NCBI GenBank assembly: GCA_037783545.1
Contig: JBBELK010000574.1
Span: 124,001 to 188,000 of the forward strand
DNA from: Henricia sp. BOLD:AAB3569
Taxonomy: Eukaryota > Echinodermata > Asteroidea > Spinulosida > Echinasteridae
Length of the DNA: 64,000 nt
Direction: 5' to 3'
The notes under the pieces are model-generated. The model was not told the origin of the DNA, did not search any database, and saw only the letters and a program-made list of their open reading frames with translations. The translations under genes were made by a program, and so were the position numbers. This document shows, piece after piece, positions 9,634 through 21,430 of the stretch. The first letter of the stretch is position 1. Every line of letters starts with the position of its first letter.

Positions 9634-12600
9634 GTGCGCAATATAGAGAGTTTGGAGCATGCAAAATTTGAAATTCGTCGGAACATTTTTCTACCTCCAA
9701 ATTTGCCGACGTTTGGACCACACTTTGACCAAATTGCCGAGCCAAACTGGGGTGCGTCAACGACAGTCCGAAGGACTGAGCATGCGCACGACTCAGGAGT
9801 ACACCAAAGAGGTGTATACAGACAGCCACGGTTTGCGTGAGCAGTCAGGAAGCCCCAACCCAGTTTTCCCTAAACTTTGAAATTTCTCTGCCATTTCCCG
9901 GCGAAAGTATGTCAATTTTTTAGGACAAGTGCGCAATATAGAGAGTTTGGAGCATGCAAAATTTGAAGTTCGTCGGAAAATGTTTCGACCTCCAAATTTG
10001 CCGACGTTTGGACCACACTTTGACCAAATTGCCGAGCCAAACTGGGGTGCGTCAACGACAGTCCGAAGGACTGAGCATGCGCACGACTCAGGAGTACACC
10101 AAAGAGGTGTGTACAGACAGCCACGGTTTGCGTGAGCAGTCAGGAAGCCCCAACCCAGTTTTCCCTAAACTTTGAAATTTCTCTGCCATTTCCCGGCGAA
10201 AGTATGTCAATTTTTTAGGACAAGTGCGCAATATAGAGAGTTTGGAGCATGCAAAATTTGAAGTTCGTCGGAAAATGTTTCGACCTCCAAATTTGCCGAC
10301 GTTTGGACCACACTTTGACCAAATTGCCGAGCCAAACTGGGGTGCGTCAACGACAGTCCGAAGGACTGAGCATGCGCACGACTCAGGACTACACCAAAGA
10401 GGTGTGTACAGACAGCCACGGTTTGCGTGAGCAGTCAGGAAGCCCCAACCCAGTTTTCTCTAAACTTTGAAATTTCTCTGCCATTTCCCGGCGAAAGTCT
10501 GTAAATTTTTTAGGACAAGTGCGCAATATAGAGAGTTTGGAGCATGCAAAATTTGAAGTTCGTCGGAACATTGTTCGACCTCCAAATTTGCCGACGTTTG
10601 GACCACACTTTGACCAAATTGCCGAGCCAAACTGGGGTGCGTCAACGACAGTCCGAAGGACTGAGCATGCGCACGACTCAGGAGTACACCAAAGAGGTGT
10701 GTACAGACAGCCACGGTTTGCGTGAGCAGTCAGGAAGCCCCAACCCAGTTTTCCCTAAACTTTGAAATTTCTCTGCCATTTCCCGGCGAAAGTCTGTCAA
10801 TTTGTTAGGACAAGTGCGCAATATAGAGAGTTTGGAGCATGCAAAATTTGAAGTTCGTCGGAACATTTTTCGACCTACAAATTTGCCGACGTTTGGACCA
10901 CACTTTGACCAAATTGCCGAGCCAAACTGGGGTGCGTCAACGACAGTCCGAAGGACTGAGCATGCGCACGACTCAGGAGTACACCAAAGAGGTGTGTACA
11001 GACAGCCACGGTTTGCGTGAGCAGTCAGGAAGCCCCAACCCAGTTTTCCCTAAACTTTGAAATTTCTCTGCCATTTCCCGGCGAAAGTATGTCAATTTTT
11101 TAGGACAAGTGCGCAATATAGAGAGTTTGGAGCATGCAAAATTTGAAGTTCGTCGGAAAATTTTTCGACCTCCAAATTTGCCGACGTTTGGACCACACTT
11201 TGACCAAATTGCCGAGCCAAACTGGGGTGCGTCAACGACAGTCCGAAGGACTGAGCATGCGCACGACTCAGGACTACACCAAAGAGGTGTGTACAGACAG
11301 CCACAGTTTGCGTGAGCAGTCAGGAAGCCCCAACCCAGTTTTCTCTAAACTTTGAAATTTCTCTGCCATTTCCCGGCGAAAGTCTGTAAATTTTTTAGGA
11401 CAAGTGCGCAATATAGAGAGTTTGGAGCATGCAAAATTTGAAGTTCGTCGGAACATTGTTCGACCTCCAAATTTGCCGACGTTTGGACCACACTTTGACC
11501 AAATTGCCGAGCCAAACTGGGGTGCGTCAACGACAGTCCGAAGGACTGAGCATGCGCACGACTCAGGAGTACACCAAAGAGGTGTGTACAGACAGCCACG
11601 GTTTGCGTGAGCAGTCAGGAAGCCCCAACCCAGTTTTCCCTAAACTTTGAAATTTCTCTGCCATTTCCCGGCGAAAGTATGTCAATTTTTTAGGACAAGT
11701 GCGCAATATAGAGAGTTTGGAGCATGCAAAATTTGAAGTTCGTCGGAAAATGTTTCGACCTCCAAATTTGCCGACGTTTGGACCACACTTTGACCAAATT
11801 GCCGAGCCAAACTGGGGTGCGTCAACGACAGTCCGAAGGACTGAGCATGCGCACGACTCAGGACTACACCAAAGAGGTGTGTACAGACAGCCACGGTTTG
11901 CGTGAGCAGTCAGGAAGCCCCAACCCAGTTTTCCCTAAACTTTGAAATTTCTCTGCCATTTCCCGGCGAAAGTCTGTCAATTTTTTAAGACAAGTGCGCA
12001 ATATAGAGAGTTTGGAGCATGCACAATTTGAAGTTCGTCGGAAAATGTTTCGACCTCCAAATTTGCCGACGTTTGGACCACACTTTGACCAAATTGCCGA
12101 GCCAAACTGGGGTGCGTCAACGACAGTCCGAAGGACAGAGCATGCGCACGACTCAGGAGTACACCAAAGAGGTATGTACAGACAGCCACGGTTTGCGTGA
12201 GCAGTCAGGAAGCCCCAACCCAGTTTTCCCTAAACTTTGAAATTTCTCTGCCATTTCCCGGCGAAAGTCTGTCAATTTGTTAGGACAAGTGCGCAATATA
12301 GAGAGTTTGGAGCATGCAAAATTTGAAGTTCGTCGGAACATTTTTCGACCTACAAATTTGCCGACGTTTGGACCACACTTTGACCAAATTGCCGAGCCAA
12401 ACTGGGGTGCGTCAACGACAGTCCGAAGGACTGAGCATGCGCACGACTCAGGAGTACACCAAAGAGGTGTGTACAGACAGCCACGGTTTGCGTGAGCAGT
12501 CAGGAAGCCCCAACCCAGTTTTCCCTAAACTTTGAAATTTCTCTGCCATTTCCCGGCGAAAGTATGTCAATTTTTTAGGACAAGTGCGCAATATAGAGAG

Positions 12601-12882
12601 TTTGGAGCATGCAAAATTTGAAGTTCGTCGGAAAATTGTTCGACCTCCAAATTTGCCGACGTTTGGACCACACTTTGACCAAATTGCCGAGCCAAACTGG
12701 GTGGGGTGCGTCAACGACAGTCCGAAGGACTGAGCATGCACACGACTCAGGACTACACCAAAGAGGTGTGTACAGACAGCCACGGTTTGCGTGAGCAGTC
12801 AGGAAGCCCCAACCCAGTTTTCCCTAAACTTTTTAATTTCTCTGCCATTTCCCGGCGAAAGTCTGTCAATTTTTAAGGACAA
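9634..12882 (+). repeat. 11-monomer higher-order repeat, copy A
   Basis: Eleven successive monomers here match, variant by variant, those starting 3249 bp further on. Marks include GTCTGTAAAT, GACCTACAAATTT, CCACAGTTTGCG, GCATGCACAATTT with AGGACAGAGC, and CCCTAAACTTTTTAATTTC. The length is 11 x 295 plus 4 because of a 4-bp GGGT-type insertion near 12699, present only in this copy. Confidence 0.85.
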
Positions 12883-15800
12883 GTGCGCAATATAGAGAGT
12901 TTGGAGCATGCAAAATTTGAAATTCGTCGGAACATTTTTCTACCTCCAAATTTGCCGACGTTTGGACCACACTTTGACCAAATTGCCGAGCCAAACTGGG
13001 GTGCGTCAACGACAGTCCGAAGGACTGAGCATGCGCACGACTCAGGAGTACACCAAAGAGGTGTGTACAGACAGCCACGGTTTGCGTGAGCAGTCAGGAA
13101 GCCCCAACCCAGTTTTCCCTAAACTTTGAAATTTCTCTGCCATTTCCCGGCGAAAGTATGTCAATTTTTTAGGACAAGTGCGCAATATAGAGAGTTTGGA
13201 GCATGCAAAATTTGAAGTTCGTCGGAAAATGTTTCGACCTCCAAATTTGCCGACGTTTGGACCACACTTTGACCAAATTGCCGAGCCAAACTGGGGTGCG
13301 TCAACGACAGTCCGAAGGACTGAGCATGCGCACGACTCAGGAGTACACCAAAGAGGTGTGTACAGACAGCCACGGTTTGCGTGAGCAGTCAGGAAGCCCC
13401 AACCCAGTTTTCCCTAAACTTTGAAATTTCTCTGCCATTTCCCGGCGAAAGTATGTCAATTTTTTAGGACAAGTGCGCAATATAGAGAGTTTGGAGCATG
13501 CAAAATTTGAAGTTCGTCGGAAAATGTTTCGACCTCCAAATTTGCCGACGTTTGGACCACACTTTGACCAAATTGCCGAGCCAAACTGGGGTGCGTCAAC
13601 GACAGTCCGAAGGACTGAGCATGCGCACGACTCAGGACTACACCAAAGAGGTGTGTACAGACAGCCACGGTTTGCGTGAGCAGTCAGGAAGCCCCAACCC
13701 AGTTTTCTCTAAACTTTGAAATTTCTCTGCCATTTCCCGGCGAAAGTCTGTAAATTTTTTAGGACAAGTGCGCAATATAGAGAGTTTGGAGCATGCAAAA
13801 TTTGAAGTTCGTCGGAACATTGTTCGACCTCCAAATTTGCCGACGTTTGGACCACACTTTGACCAAATTGCCGGGCCAAACTGGGGTGCGTCAACGACAG
13901 TCCGAAGGACTGAGCATGCGCACGACTCAGGAGTACACCAAAGAGGTGTGTACAGACAGCCACGGTTTGCGTGAGCAGTCAGGAAGCCCCAACCCAGTTT
14001 TCCCTAAACTTTGAAATTTCTCTGCCATTTCCCGGCGAAAGTCTGTCAATTTGTTAGGACAAGTGCGCAATATAGAGAGTTTGGAGCATGCAAAATTTGA
14101 AGTTCGTCGGAACATTTTTCGACCTACAAATTTGCCGACGTTTGGACCACACTTTGACCAAATTGCCGAGCCAAACTGGGGTGCGTCAACGACAGTCCGA
14201 AGGACTGAGCATGCGCACGACTCAGGAGTACACCAAAGAGGTGTGTACAGACAGCCACGGTTTGCGTGAGCAGTCAGGAAGCCCCAACCCAGTTTTCCCT
14301 AAACTTTGAAATTTCTCTGCCATTTCCCGGCGAAAGTATGTCAATTTTTTAGGACAAGTGCGCAATATAGAGAGTTTGGAGCATGCAAAATTTGAAGTTC
14401 GTCGGAAAATTTTTCGACCTCCAAATTTGCCGACGTTTGGACCACACTTTGACCAAATTGCCGAGCCAAACTGGGGTGCGTCAACGACAGTCCGAAGGAC
14501 TGAGCATGCGCACGACTCAGGACTACACCAAAGAGGTGTGTACAGACAGCCACAGTTTGCGTGAGCAGTCAGGAAGCCCCAACCCAGCTTTCTCTAAACT
14601 TTGAAATTTCTCTGCCATTTCCCGGCGAAAGTCTGTAAATTTTTTAGGACAAGTGCGCAATATAGAGAGTTTGGAGCATGCAAAATTTGAAGTTCGTCGG
14701 AACATTGTTCGACCTCCAAATTTGCCGACGTTTGGACCACACTTTGACCAAATTGCCGAGCCAAACTGGGGTGCGTCAACGACAGTCCGAAGGACTGAGC
14801 ATGCGCACGACTCAGGAGTACACCAAAGAGGTGTGTACAGACAGCCACGGTTTGCGTGAGCAGTCAGGAAGCCCCAACCCAGTTTTCCCTAAACTTTGAA
14901 ATTTCTCTGCCATTTCCCGGCGAAAGTAAGTCAATTTTTTAGGACAAGTGCGCAATATAGAGAGTTTGGAGCATGCAAAATTTGAAGTTCGTCGGAAAAT
15001 GTTTCGACCTCCAAATTTGCCGACGTTTGGACCACACTTTGACCAAATTGCCGAGCCAAACTGGGGTGCGTCAACGACAGTCCGAAGGACTGAGCATGCG
15101 CACGACTCAGGACTACACCAAAGAGGTGTGTACAGACAGCCACGGTTTGCGTGAGCAGTCAGGAAGCCCCAACCCAGTTTTCCCTAAACTTTGAAATTTC
15201 TCTGCCATTTCCCGGCGAAAGTCTGTCAATTTTTTAAGACAAGTGCGCAATATAGAGAGTTTGGAGCATGCACAATTTGAAGTTCGTCGGAAAATGTTTC
15301 GACCTCCAAATTTGCCGACGTTTGGACCACACTTTGACCAAATTGCCGAGCCAAACTGGGGTGCGTCAACGACAGTCCGAAGGACAGAGCATGCGCACGA
15401 CTCAGGAGTACACCAAAGAGGTGTGTACAGACAGCCACGGTTTGCGTGAGCAGTCAGGAAGCCCCAACCCAGTTTTCCCTAAACTTTGAAATTTCTCTGC
15501 CATTTCCCGGCGAAAGTCTGTCAATTTGTTAGGACAAGTGCGCAATATAGAGAGTTTGGAGCATGCAAAATTTGAAGTTCGTCGGAACATTTTTCGACCT
15601 ACAAATTTGCCGACGTTTGGACCACACTTTGACCAAATTGCCGAGCCAAACTGGGGTGCGTCAACGACAGTCCGAAGGACTGAGCATGCGCACGACTCAG
15701 GAGTACACCAAAGAGGTGTGTACAGACAGCCACGGTTTGCGTGAGCAGTCAGGAAGCCCCAACCCAGTTTTCCCTAAACTTTGAAATTTCTCTGCCATTT

Positions 15801-16127
15801 CCCGGCGAAAGTATGTCAATTTTTTAGGACAAGTGCGCAATATAGAGAGTTTGGAGCATGCAAAATTTGAAGTTCGTCGGAAAATTGTTCGACCTCCAAA
15901 TTTGCCGACGTTTGGACCACACTTTGACCAAATTGCCGAGCCAAACTGGGGTGCGTCAACGACAGTCCGAAGGACTGAGCATGCGCACGACTCAGGACTA
16001 CACCAAAGAGGTGTGTACAGACAGCCACGGTTTGCGTGAGCAGTCAGGAAGCCCCAACCCAGTTTTCCCTAAACTTTTTAATTTCTCTGCCATTTCCCGG
16101 CGAAAGTCTGTCAATTTTTAAGGACAA
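12883..16127 (+). repeat. 11-monomer higher-order repeat, copy B
   Basis: Second copy of the block at 9634-12882. It lacks the 4-bp insertion near 12699 and has small private changes, for example CCGGGCCAAAC at 13872 and CCCAGCTTTC at 14583. Its final six monomers (from about 15243) are echoed again 2655 bp later, at 17898-19560. Confidence 0.85.
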
Positions 16128-17897
16128 GTGCGCAATATAGAGAGTTTGGAGCATGCAAAATTTGAAATTCGTCGGAACATTTTTCTACCTCCAAATTTGC
16201 CGACGTTTGGACCACACTTTGACAAAATTGCCGAACCAAACTGGGGTGCGTCAACGACAGTCCGAAGGACTGAGCATGCGCACGACTCAGGAGTACACCA
16301 AAGAGGTGTGTACAGACAGCCACGGTTTGCGTGAGCAGTCAGGAAGCCCCAACCCAGTTTTCCCTAAACTTTGAAATTTCTCTGCCATTTCCCGGCGAAA
16401 GTATGTCAATTTTTTAGGACAAGTGCGCAATATAGAGAGTTTGGAGCATGCAAAATTTGAAGTTCGTCGGAAAATATTTCGACCTCCAAATTTGCCGACG
16501 TTTGGACCACACTTTGACCAAATTGCCGAGCCAAACTGGGGTGCGTCAACGACAGTCCGAAGGACTGAGCATGCGCACGACTCAGGACTACACCAAAGAG
16601 GTGTGTACAGACAGCCACGGTTTGCGTGAGCAGTCAGGAAGCCCCAACCCAGTTTTCCCTAAACTTTGAAATTTCTCTGCCATTTCCCGGCGAAAGTCTG
16701 TCAATTTTTTAGGACAAGTGCGCAATATAGAGAGTTTGGAGCATGCAAAATTTGAAATTCGTCGGAACATTTTTCTACCTCCAAATTTGCCGACGTTTGG
16801 ACCACACTTTGACCAAATTACCGAGCCAAACTGGGGTGCGTCAACGACAGTCCGAAGGACTGAGCATGCGCACGACTCAGGACTACACCAAAGAGGTGTG
16901 TACAGACAGCCACAGTTTGCGTGAGCAGTCAGGAAGCCCCAACCCAGTTTTCTCTAAACTTTGAAATTTCTCTGCCATTTCCCGGCGAAAGTCTGTAAAT
17001 TTTTTAGGACAAGTGCGCAATATAGAGAGTTTGGAGCATGCAAAATTTGAAGTTTGTCGGAACATTGTTCGACCTCCAAATTTGCCGACGTTTGGACCAC
17101 ACTTTGACCAAATTGCCGAGCCAAACTGGGGTGCGTCAACGACAGTCCGAAGGACTGAGCATGCGCACGACTCAGGAGTACACCAAAGAGGTGTGTACAG
17201 ACAGCCACGGTTTGCGTGAGCAGTCAGGAAGCCCCAACCCAGTTTTCCCTAAACTTTGAAATTTCTCTGCCATTTCCCGGCGAAAGTATGTCAATTTTTT
17301 AGGACAAGTGCGCAATATAGAGAGTTTGGAGCATGCAAAATTTGAAGTTCGTCGGAAAATGTTTCGACCTCCAAATTTGCCGACGTTTGGACCACACTTT
17401 GACCAAATTGCCGAGCCAAACTGGGGTGCGTCAACGACAGTCCGAAGGACTGAGCATGCGCACGACTCAGGACTACACCAAAGAGGTGTGTACAGACAGC
17501 CACGGTTTGCGTGAGCAGTCAGGAAGCCCCAACCCAGTTTTCCCTAAACTTTGAAATTTCTCTGCCATTTCCCGGCGAAAGTCTGTCAATTTTTTAAGAC
17601 AAGTGCGCAATATAGAGAGTTTGGAGCATGCAAAATTTGAAATTCGTCGGAACATTTTTCTACCTCCAAATTTGCCGACGTTTGGACCACACTTTGACCA
17701 AATTGCCGAGCCAAACTGGGGTGCGTCAACGACAGTCCGAAGGACTGAGCATGCGCACGACTCAGGAGTACACCAAAGAGGTGTGTACAGACAGCCACGG
17801 TTTGCGTGAGCAGTCAGGAAGCCCCAACCCAGTTTTCCCTAAACTTTGAAATTTCTCTGCCATTTCCCGGCGAAAGTATGTCAATTTTTTAGGACAA

Positions 17898-19560
17898 GTG
17901 CGCAATATAGAGAGTTTGGAGCATGCACAATTTGAAGTTCGTCGGAAAATGTTTCGACCTCCAAATTTGCCGACGTTTGGACCACACTTTGACCAAATTG
18001 CCGAGCCAAACTGGGGTGCGTCAACGACAGTCCGAAGGACAGAGCATGCGCACGACTCAGGAGTACACCAAAGAGGTGTGTACAGACAGCCACGGTTTGC
18101 GTGAGCAGTCAGGAAGCCCCAACCCAGTTTTCCCTAAACTTTGAAATTTCTCTGCCATTTCCCGGCGAAAGTCTGTCAATTTGTTAGGACAAGTGCGCAA
18201 TATAGAGAGTTTGGAGCATGCAAAATTTGAAGTTCGTCGGAACATTTTTCGACCTACAAATTTGCCGACGTTTGGACCACACTTTGACCAAATTGCCGAG
18301 CCAAACTGGGGTGCGTCAACGACAGTCCGAAGGACTGAGCATGCGCACGACTCAGGAGTACACCAAAGAGGTGTGTACAGACAGCCACGGTTTGCGTGAG
18401 CAGTCAGGAAGCCCCAACCCAGTTTTCCCTAAACTTTGAAATTTCTCTGCCATTTCCCGGCGAAAGTATGTCAATTTTTTAGGACAAGTGCGCAATATAG
18501 AGAGTTTGGAGCATGCAAAATTTGAAGTTCGTCGGAAAATTGTTCGACCTCCAAATTTGCCGACGTTTGGACCACACTTTGACCAAATTGCCGAGCCAAA
18601 CTGGGGTGCGTCAACGACAGTCCGAAGGACTGAGCATGCGCACGACTCAGGACTACACCAAAGAGGTGTGTACAGACAGCCACGGTTTGCGTGAGCAGTC
18701 AGGAAGCCCCAACCCAGTTTTCCCTAAACTTTTTAATTTCTCTGCCATTTCCCGGCGAAAGTCTGTCAATTTTTAAGGACAAGTGCGCAATATAGAGAGT
18801 TTGGAGCATGCAAAATTTGAAATTCGTCGGAACATTTTTCTACCTCCAAATTTGCCGACGTTTGGACCACACTTTGACAAAATTGCCGAACCAAACTGGG
18901 GTGCGTCAACGACAGTCCGAAGGACTGAGCATGCGCACGACTCAGGAGTACACCAAAGAGGTGTGTACAGACAGCCACGGTTTGCGTGAGCAGTCAGGAA
19001 GACCCAACCCAGTTTTCCCTAAACTTTGAAATTTCTCTGCCATTTCCCGGCGAAAGTATGTCAATTTTTTAGGACAAGTGCGCAATATAGAGAGTTTGGA
19101 GCATGCAAAATTTGAAGTTCGTCGGAAAATATTTCGACCTCCAAATTTGCCGACGTTTGGACCACACTTTGACCAAATTGCCGAGCCAAACTGGGGTGCG
19201 TCAACGACAGTCCGAAGGACTGAGCATGCGCACGACTCAGGACTACACCAAAGAGGTGTGTACAGACAGCCACGGTTTGCGTGAGCAGTCAGGAAGCCCC
19301 AACCCAGTTTTCCCTAAACTTTGAAATTTCTCTGCCATTTCCCGGCGAAAGTCTGTCAATTTTTTAGGACAAGTGCGCAATATAGAGAGTTTGGAGCATG
19401 CAAAATTTGAAATTCGTCGGAACATTTTTCTACCTCCAAATTTGCCGACGTTTGGACCACACTTTGACCAAATTACCGAGCCAAACTGGGGTGCGTCAAC
19501 GACAGTCCGAAGGACTGAGCATGCGCACGACTCAGGAGTACACCAAAGAGGTGTGTACAG
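17898..19560 (+). repeat. Partial third copy of the 11-monomer block, 2655 bp (9 monomers) from its source
   Basis: Six monomers match those at 15243-16905. Shared rare marks are AGGACAGAGCATGC, GTCAATTTGTTAGG, CCCTAAACTTTTTAATTTC, GACAAAATTGCCGAACC, GGAAAATATTTCG and CCAAATTACCGAG. The match then fails, so this is a segmental echo, not a complete tandem unit. Confidence 0.8.
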
Positions 19561-21430
19561 ACAGCCACGGTTTGCGTGAGCAGTCAGGAAGCCCCAACCC
19601 AGTTTTCCCTAAACTTTGAAATTTCTCTGCCATTTCCCGGCGAAAGTATGTCAATTTTTTAGGACAAGTGCGCAATATAGAGAGTTTGGAGCATGCAAAA
19701 TTTTAAGTTCGTCGGAAAATGTTTCGACCTCCAAATTTGCCGACGTTTGGACCACACTTTGACCAAATTGCCGAGCCAAACTGGGGTGCGTCAACGACAG
19801 TCCGAAGGACTGAGCATGCGCACGACTCAGGACTACACCAAAGAGGTGTGTACAGACAGCCACGGTTTGCGTGAGCAGTCAGGAAGCCCCAACCCAGTTT
19901 TCCCTAAACTTTGAAATTTCTCTGCCATTTCCCGGCGAAAGTCTGTCAATTTTTTAAGACAAGTGCGCAATATAGAGAGTTTGGAGCATGCAAAATTTGA
20001 AATTCGTCGGAACATTTTTCTACCTCCAAATTTGCCGACGTTTGGACCACACTTTGACCAAATTGCCGAGCCAAACTGGGGTGCGTCAACGACAGTCCGA
20101 AGGACTGAGCATGCGCACGACTCAGGAGTACACCAAAGAGGTGTGTACAGACAGCCACGGTTTGCGTGAGCAGTCAGGAAGCCCCAACCCAGTTTTCCCT
20201 AAACTTTGAAATTTCTCTGCCATTTCCCGGCGAAAGTATGTCAATTTTTTAGGACAAGTGCGCAATATAGAGAGTTTGGAGCATGCAAAATTTGAAGTTC
20301 GTCGGAAAATATTTCGACCTCCAAATTTGCCGACGTTTGGACCACACTTTGACCAAATTGCCGAGCCAAACTGGGGTGCGTCAACGACAGTCCGAAGGAC
20401 TGAGCATGCGCACGACTCAGGACTACACCAAAGAGGTGTGTACAGACAGCCACGGTTTGCGTGAGCAGTCAGGAAGCCCCAACCCAGTTTTCCCTAAACT
20501 TTGAAATTTCTCTGCCATTTCCCGGCGAAAGTCTGTCAATTTTTTAGGACAAGTGCGCAATATAGAGAGTTTGGAGCATGCAAAATTTGAAATTCGTCGG
20601 AACATTTTTCTACCTCCAAATTTGCCGACGTTTGGACCACACTTTGACCAAATTACCGAGCCAAACTGGGGTGCGTCAACGACAGTCCGAAGGACTGAGC
20701 ATGCGCACGACTCAGGAGTACACCAAAGAGGTGTGTACAGACAGCCACGGTTTGCGTGAGCAGTCAGGAAGCCCCAACCCAGTTTTCCCTAAACTTTGAA
20801 ATTTCTCTGCCATTTCCCGGCGAAAGTATGTCAATTTTTTAGGACAAGTGCGCAATATAGAGAGTTTGGAGCATGCAAAATTTGAAGTTCGTCGGAAAAT
20901 GTTTCGACCTCCAAATTTGCCGACGTTTGGACCACACTTTGACCAAATTGCCGAGCCAAACTGGGGTGCGTCAACGACAGTCCGAAGGACTGAGCATGCG
21001 CACGACTCAGGACTACACCAAAGAGGTGTGTACAGACAGCCACGGTTTGCGTGAGCAGTCAGGAAGCCCCAACCCAGTTTTCCCTAAACTTTGAAATTTC
21101 TCTGCCATTTCCCGGCGAAAGTCTGTCAATTTTTTAAGACAAGTGCGCAATATAGAGAGTTTGGAGCATGCAAAATTTGAAATTCGTCGGAACATTTTTC
21201 TACCTCCAAATTTGCCGACGTTTGGACCACACTTTGACCAAATTGCCGAGCCAAACTGGGGTGCGTCAACGACAGTCCGAAGGACTGAGCATGCGCACGA
21301 CTCAGGAGTACACCAAAGAGGTGTGTACAGACAGCCACGGTTTGCGTGAGCAGTCAGGAAGCCCCAACCCAGTTTTCCCTAAACTTTGAAATTTCTCTGC
21401 CATTTCCCGGCGAAAGTATGTCAATTTTTT
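19078..21430 (+). repeat. 4-monomer (1180-bp) higher-order repeat, two copies
   Basis: Monomers at 19078, 19373, 19668 and 19963 match those at 20258, 20553, 20848 and 21143. The diagnostic pair is GGAAAATATTTCG followed by CCAAATTACCGAG. The copy at 19668 has a private TTTTAAGTTCG change (near 19703) absent from 20848. Confidence 0.8.
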
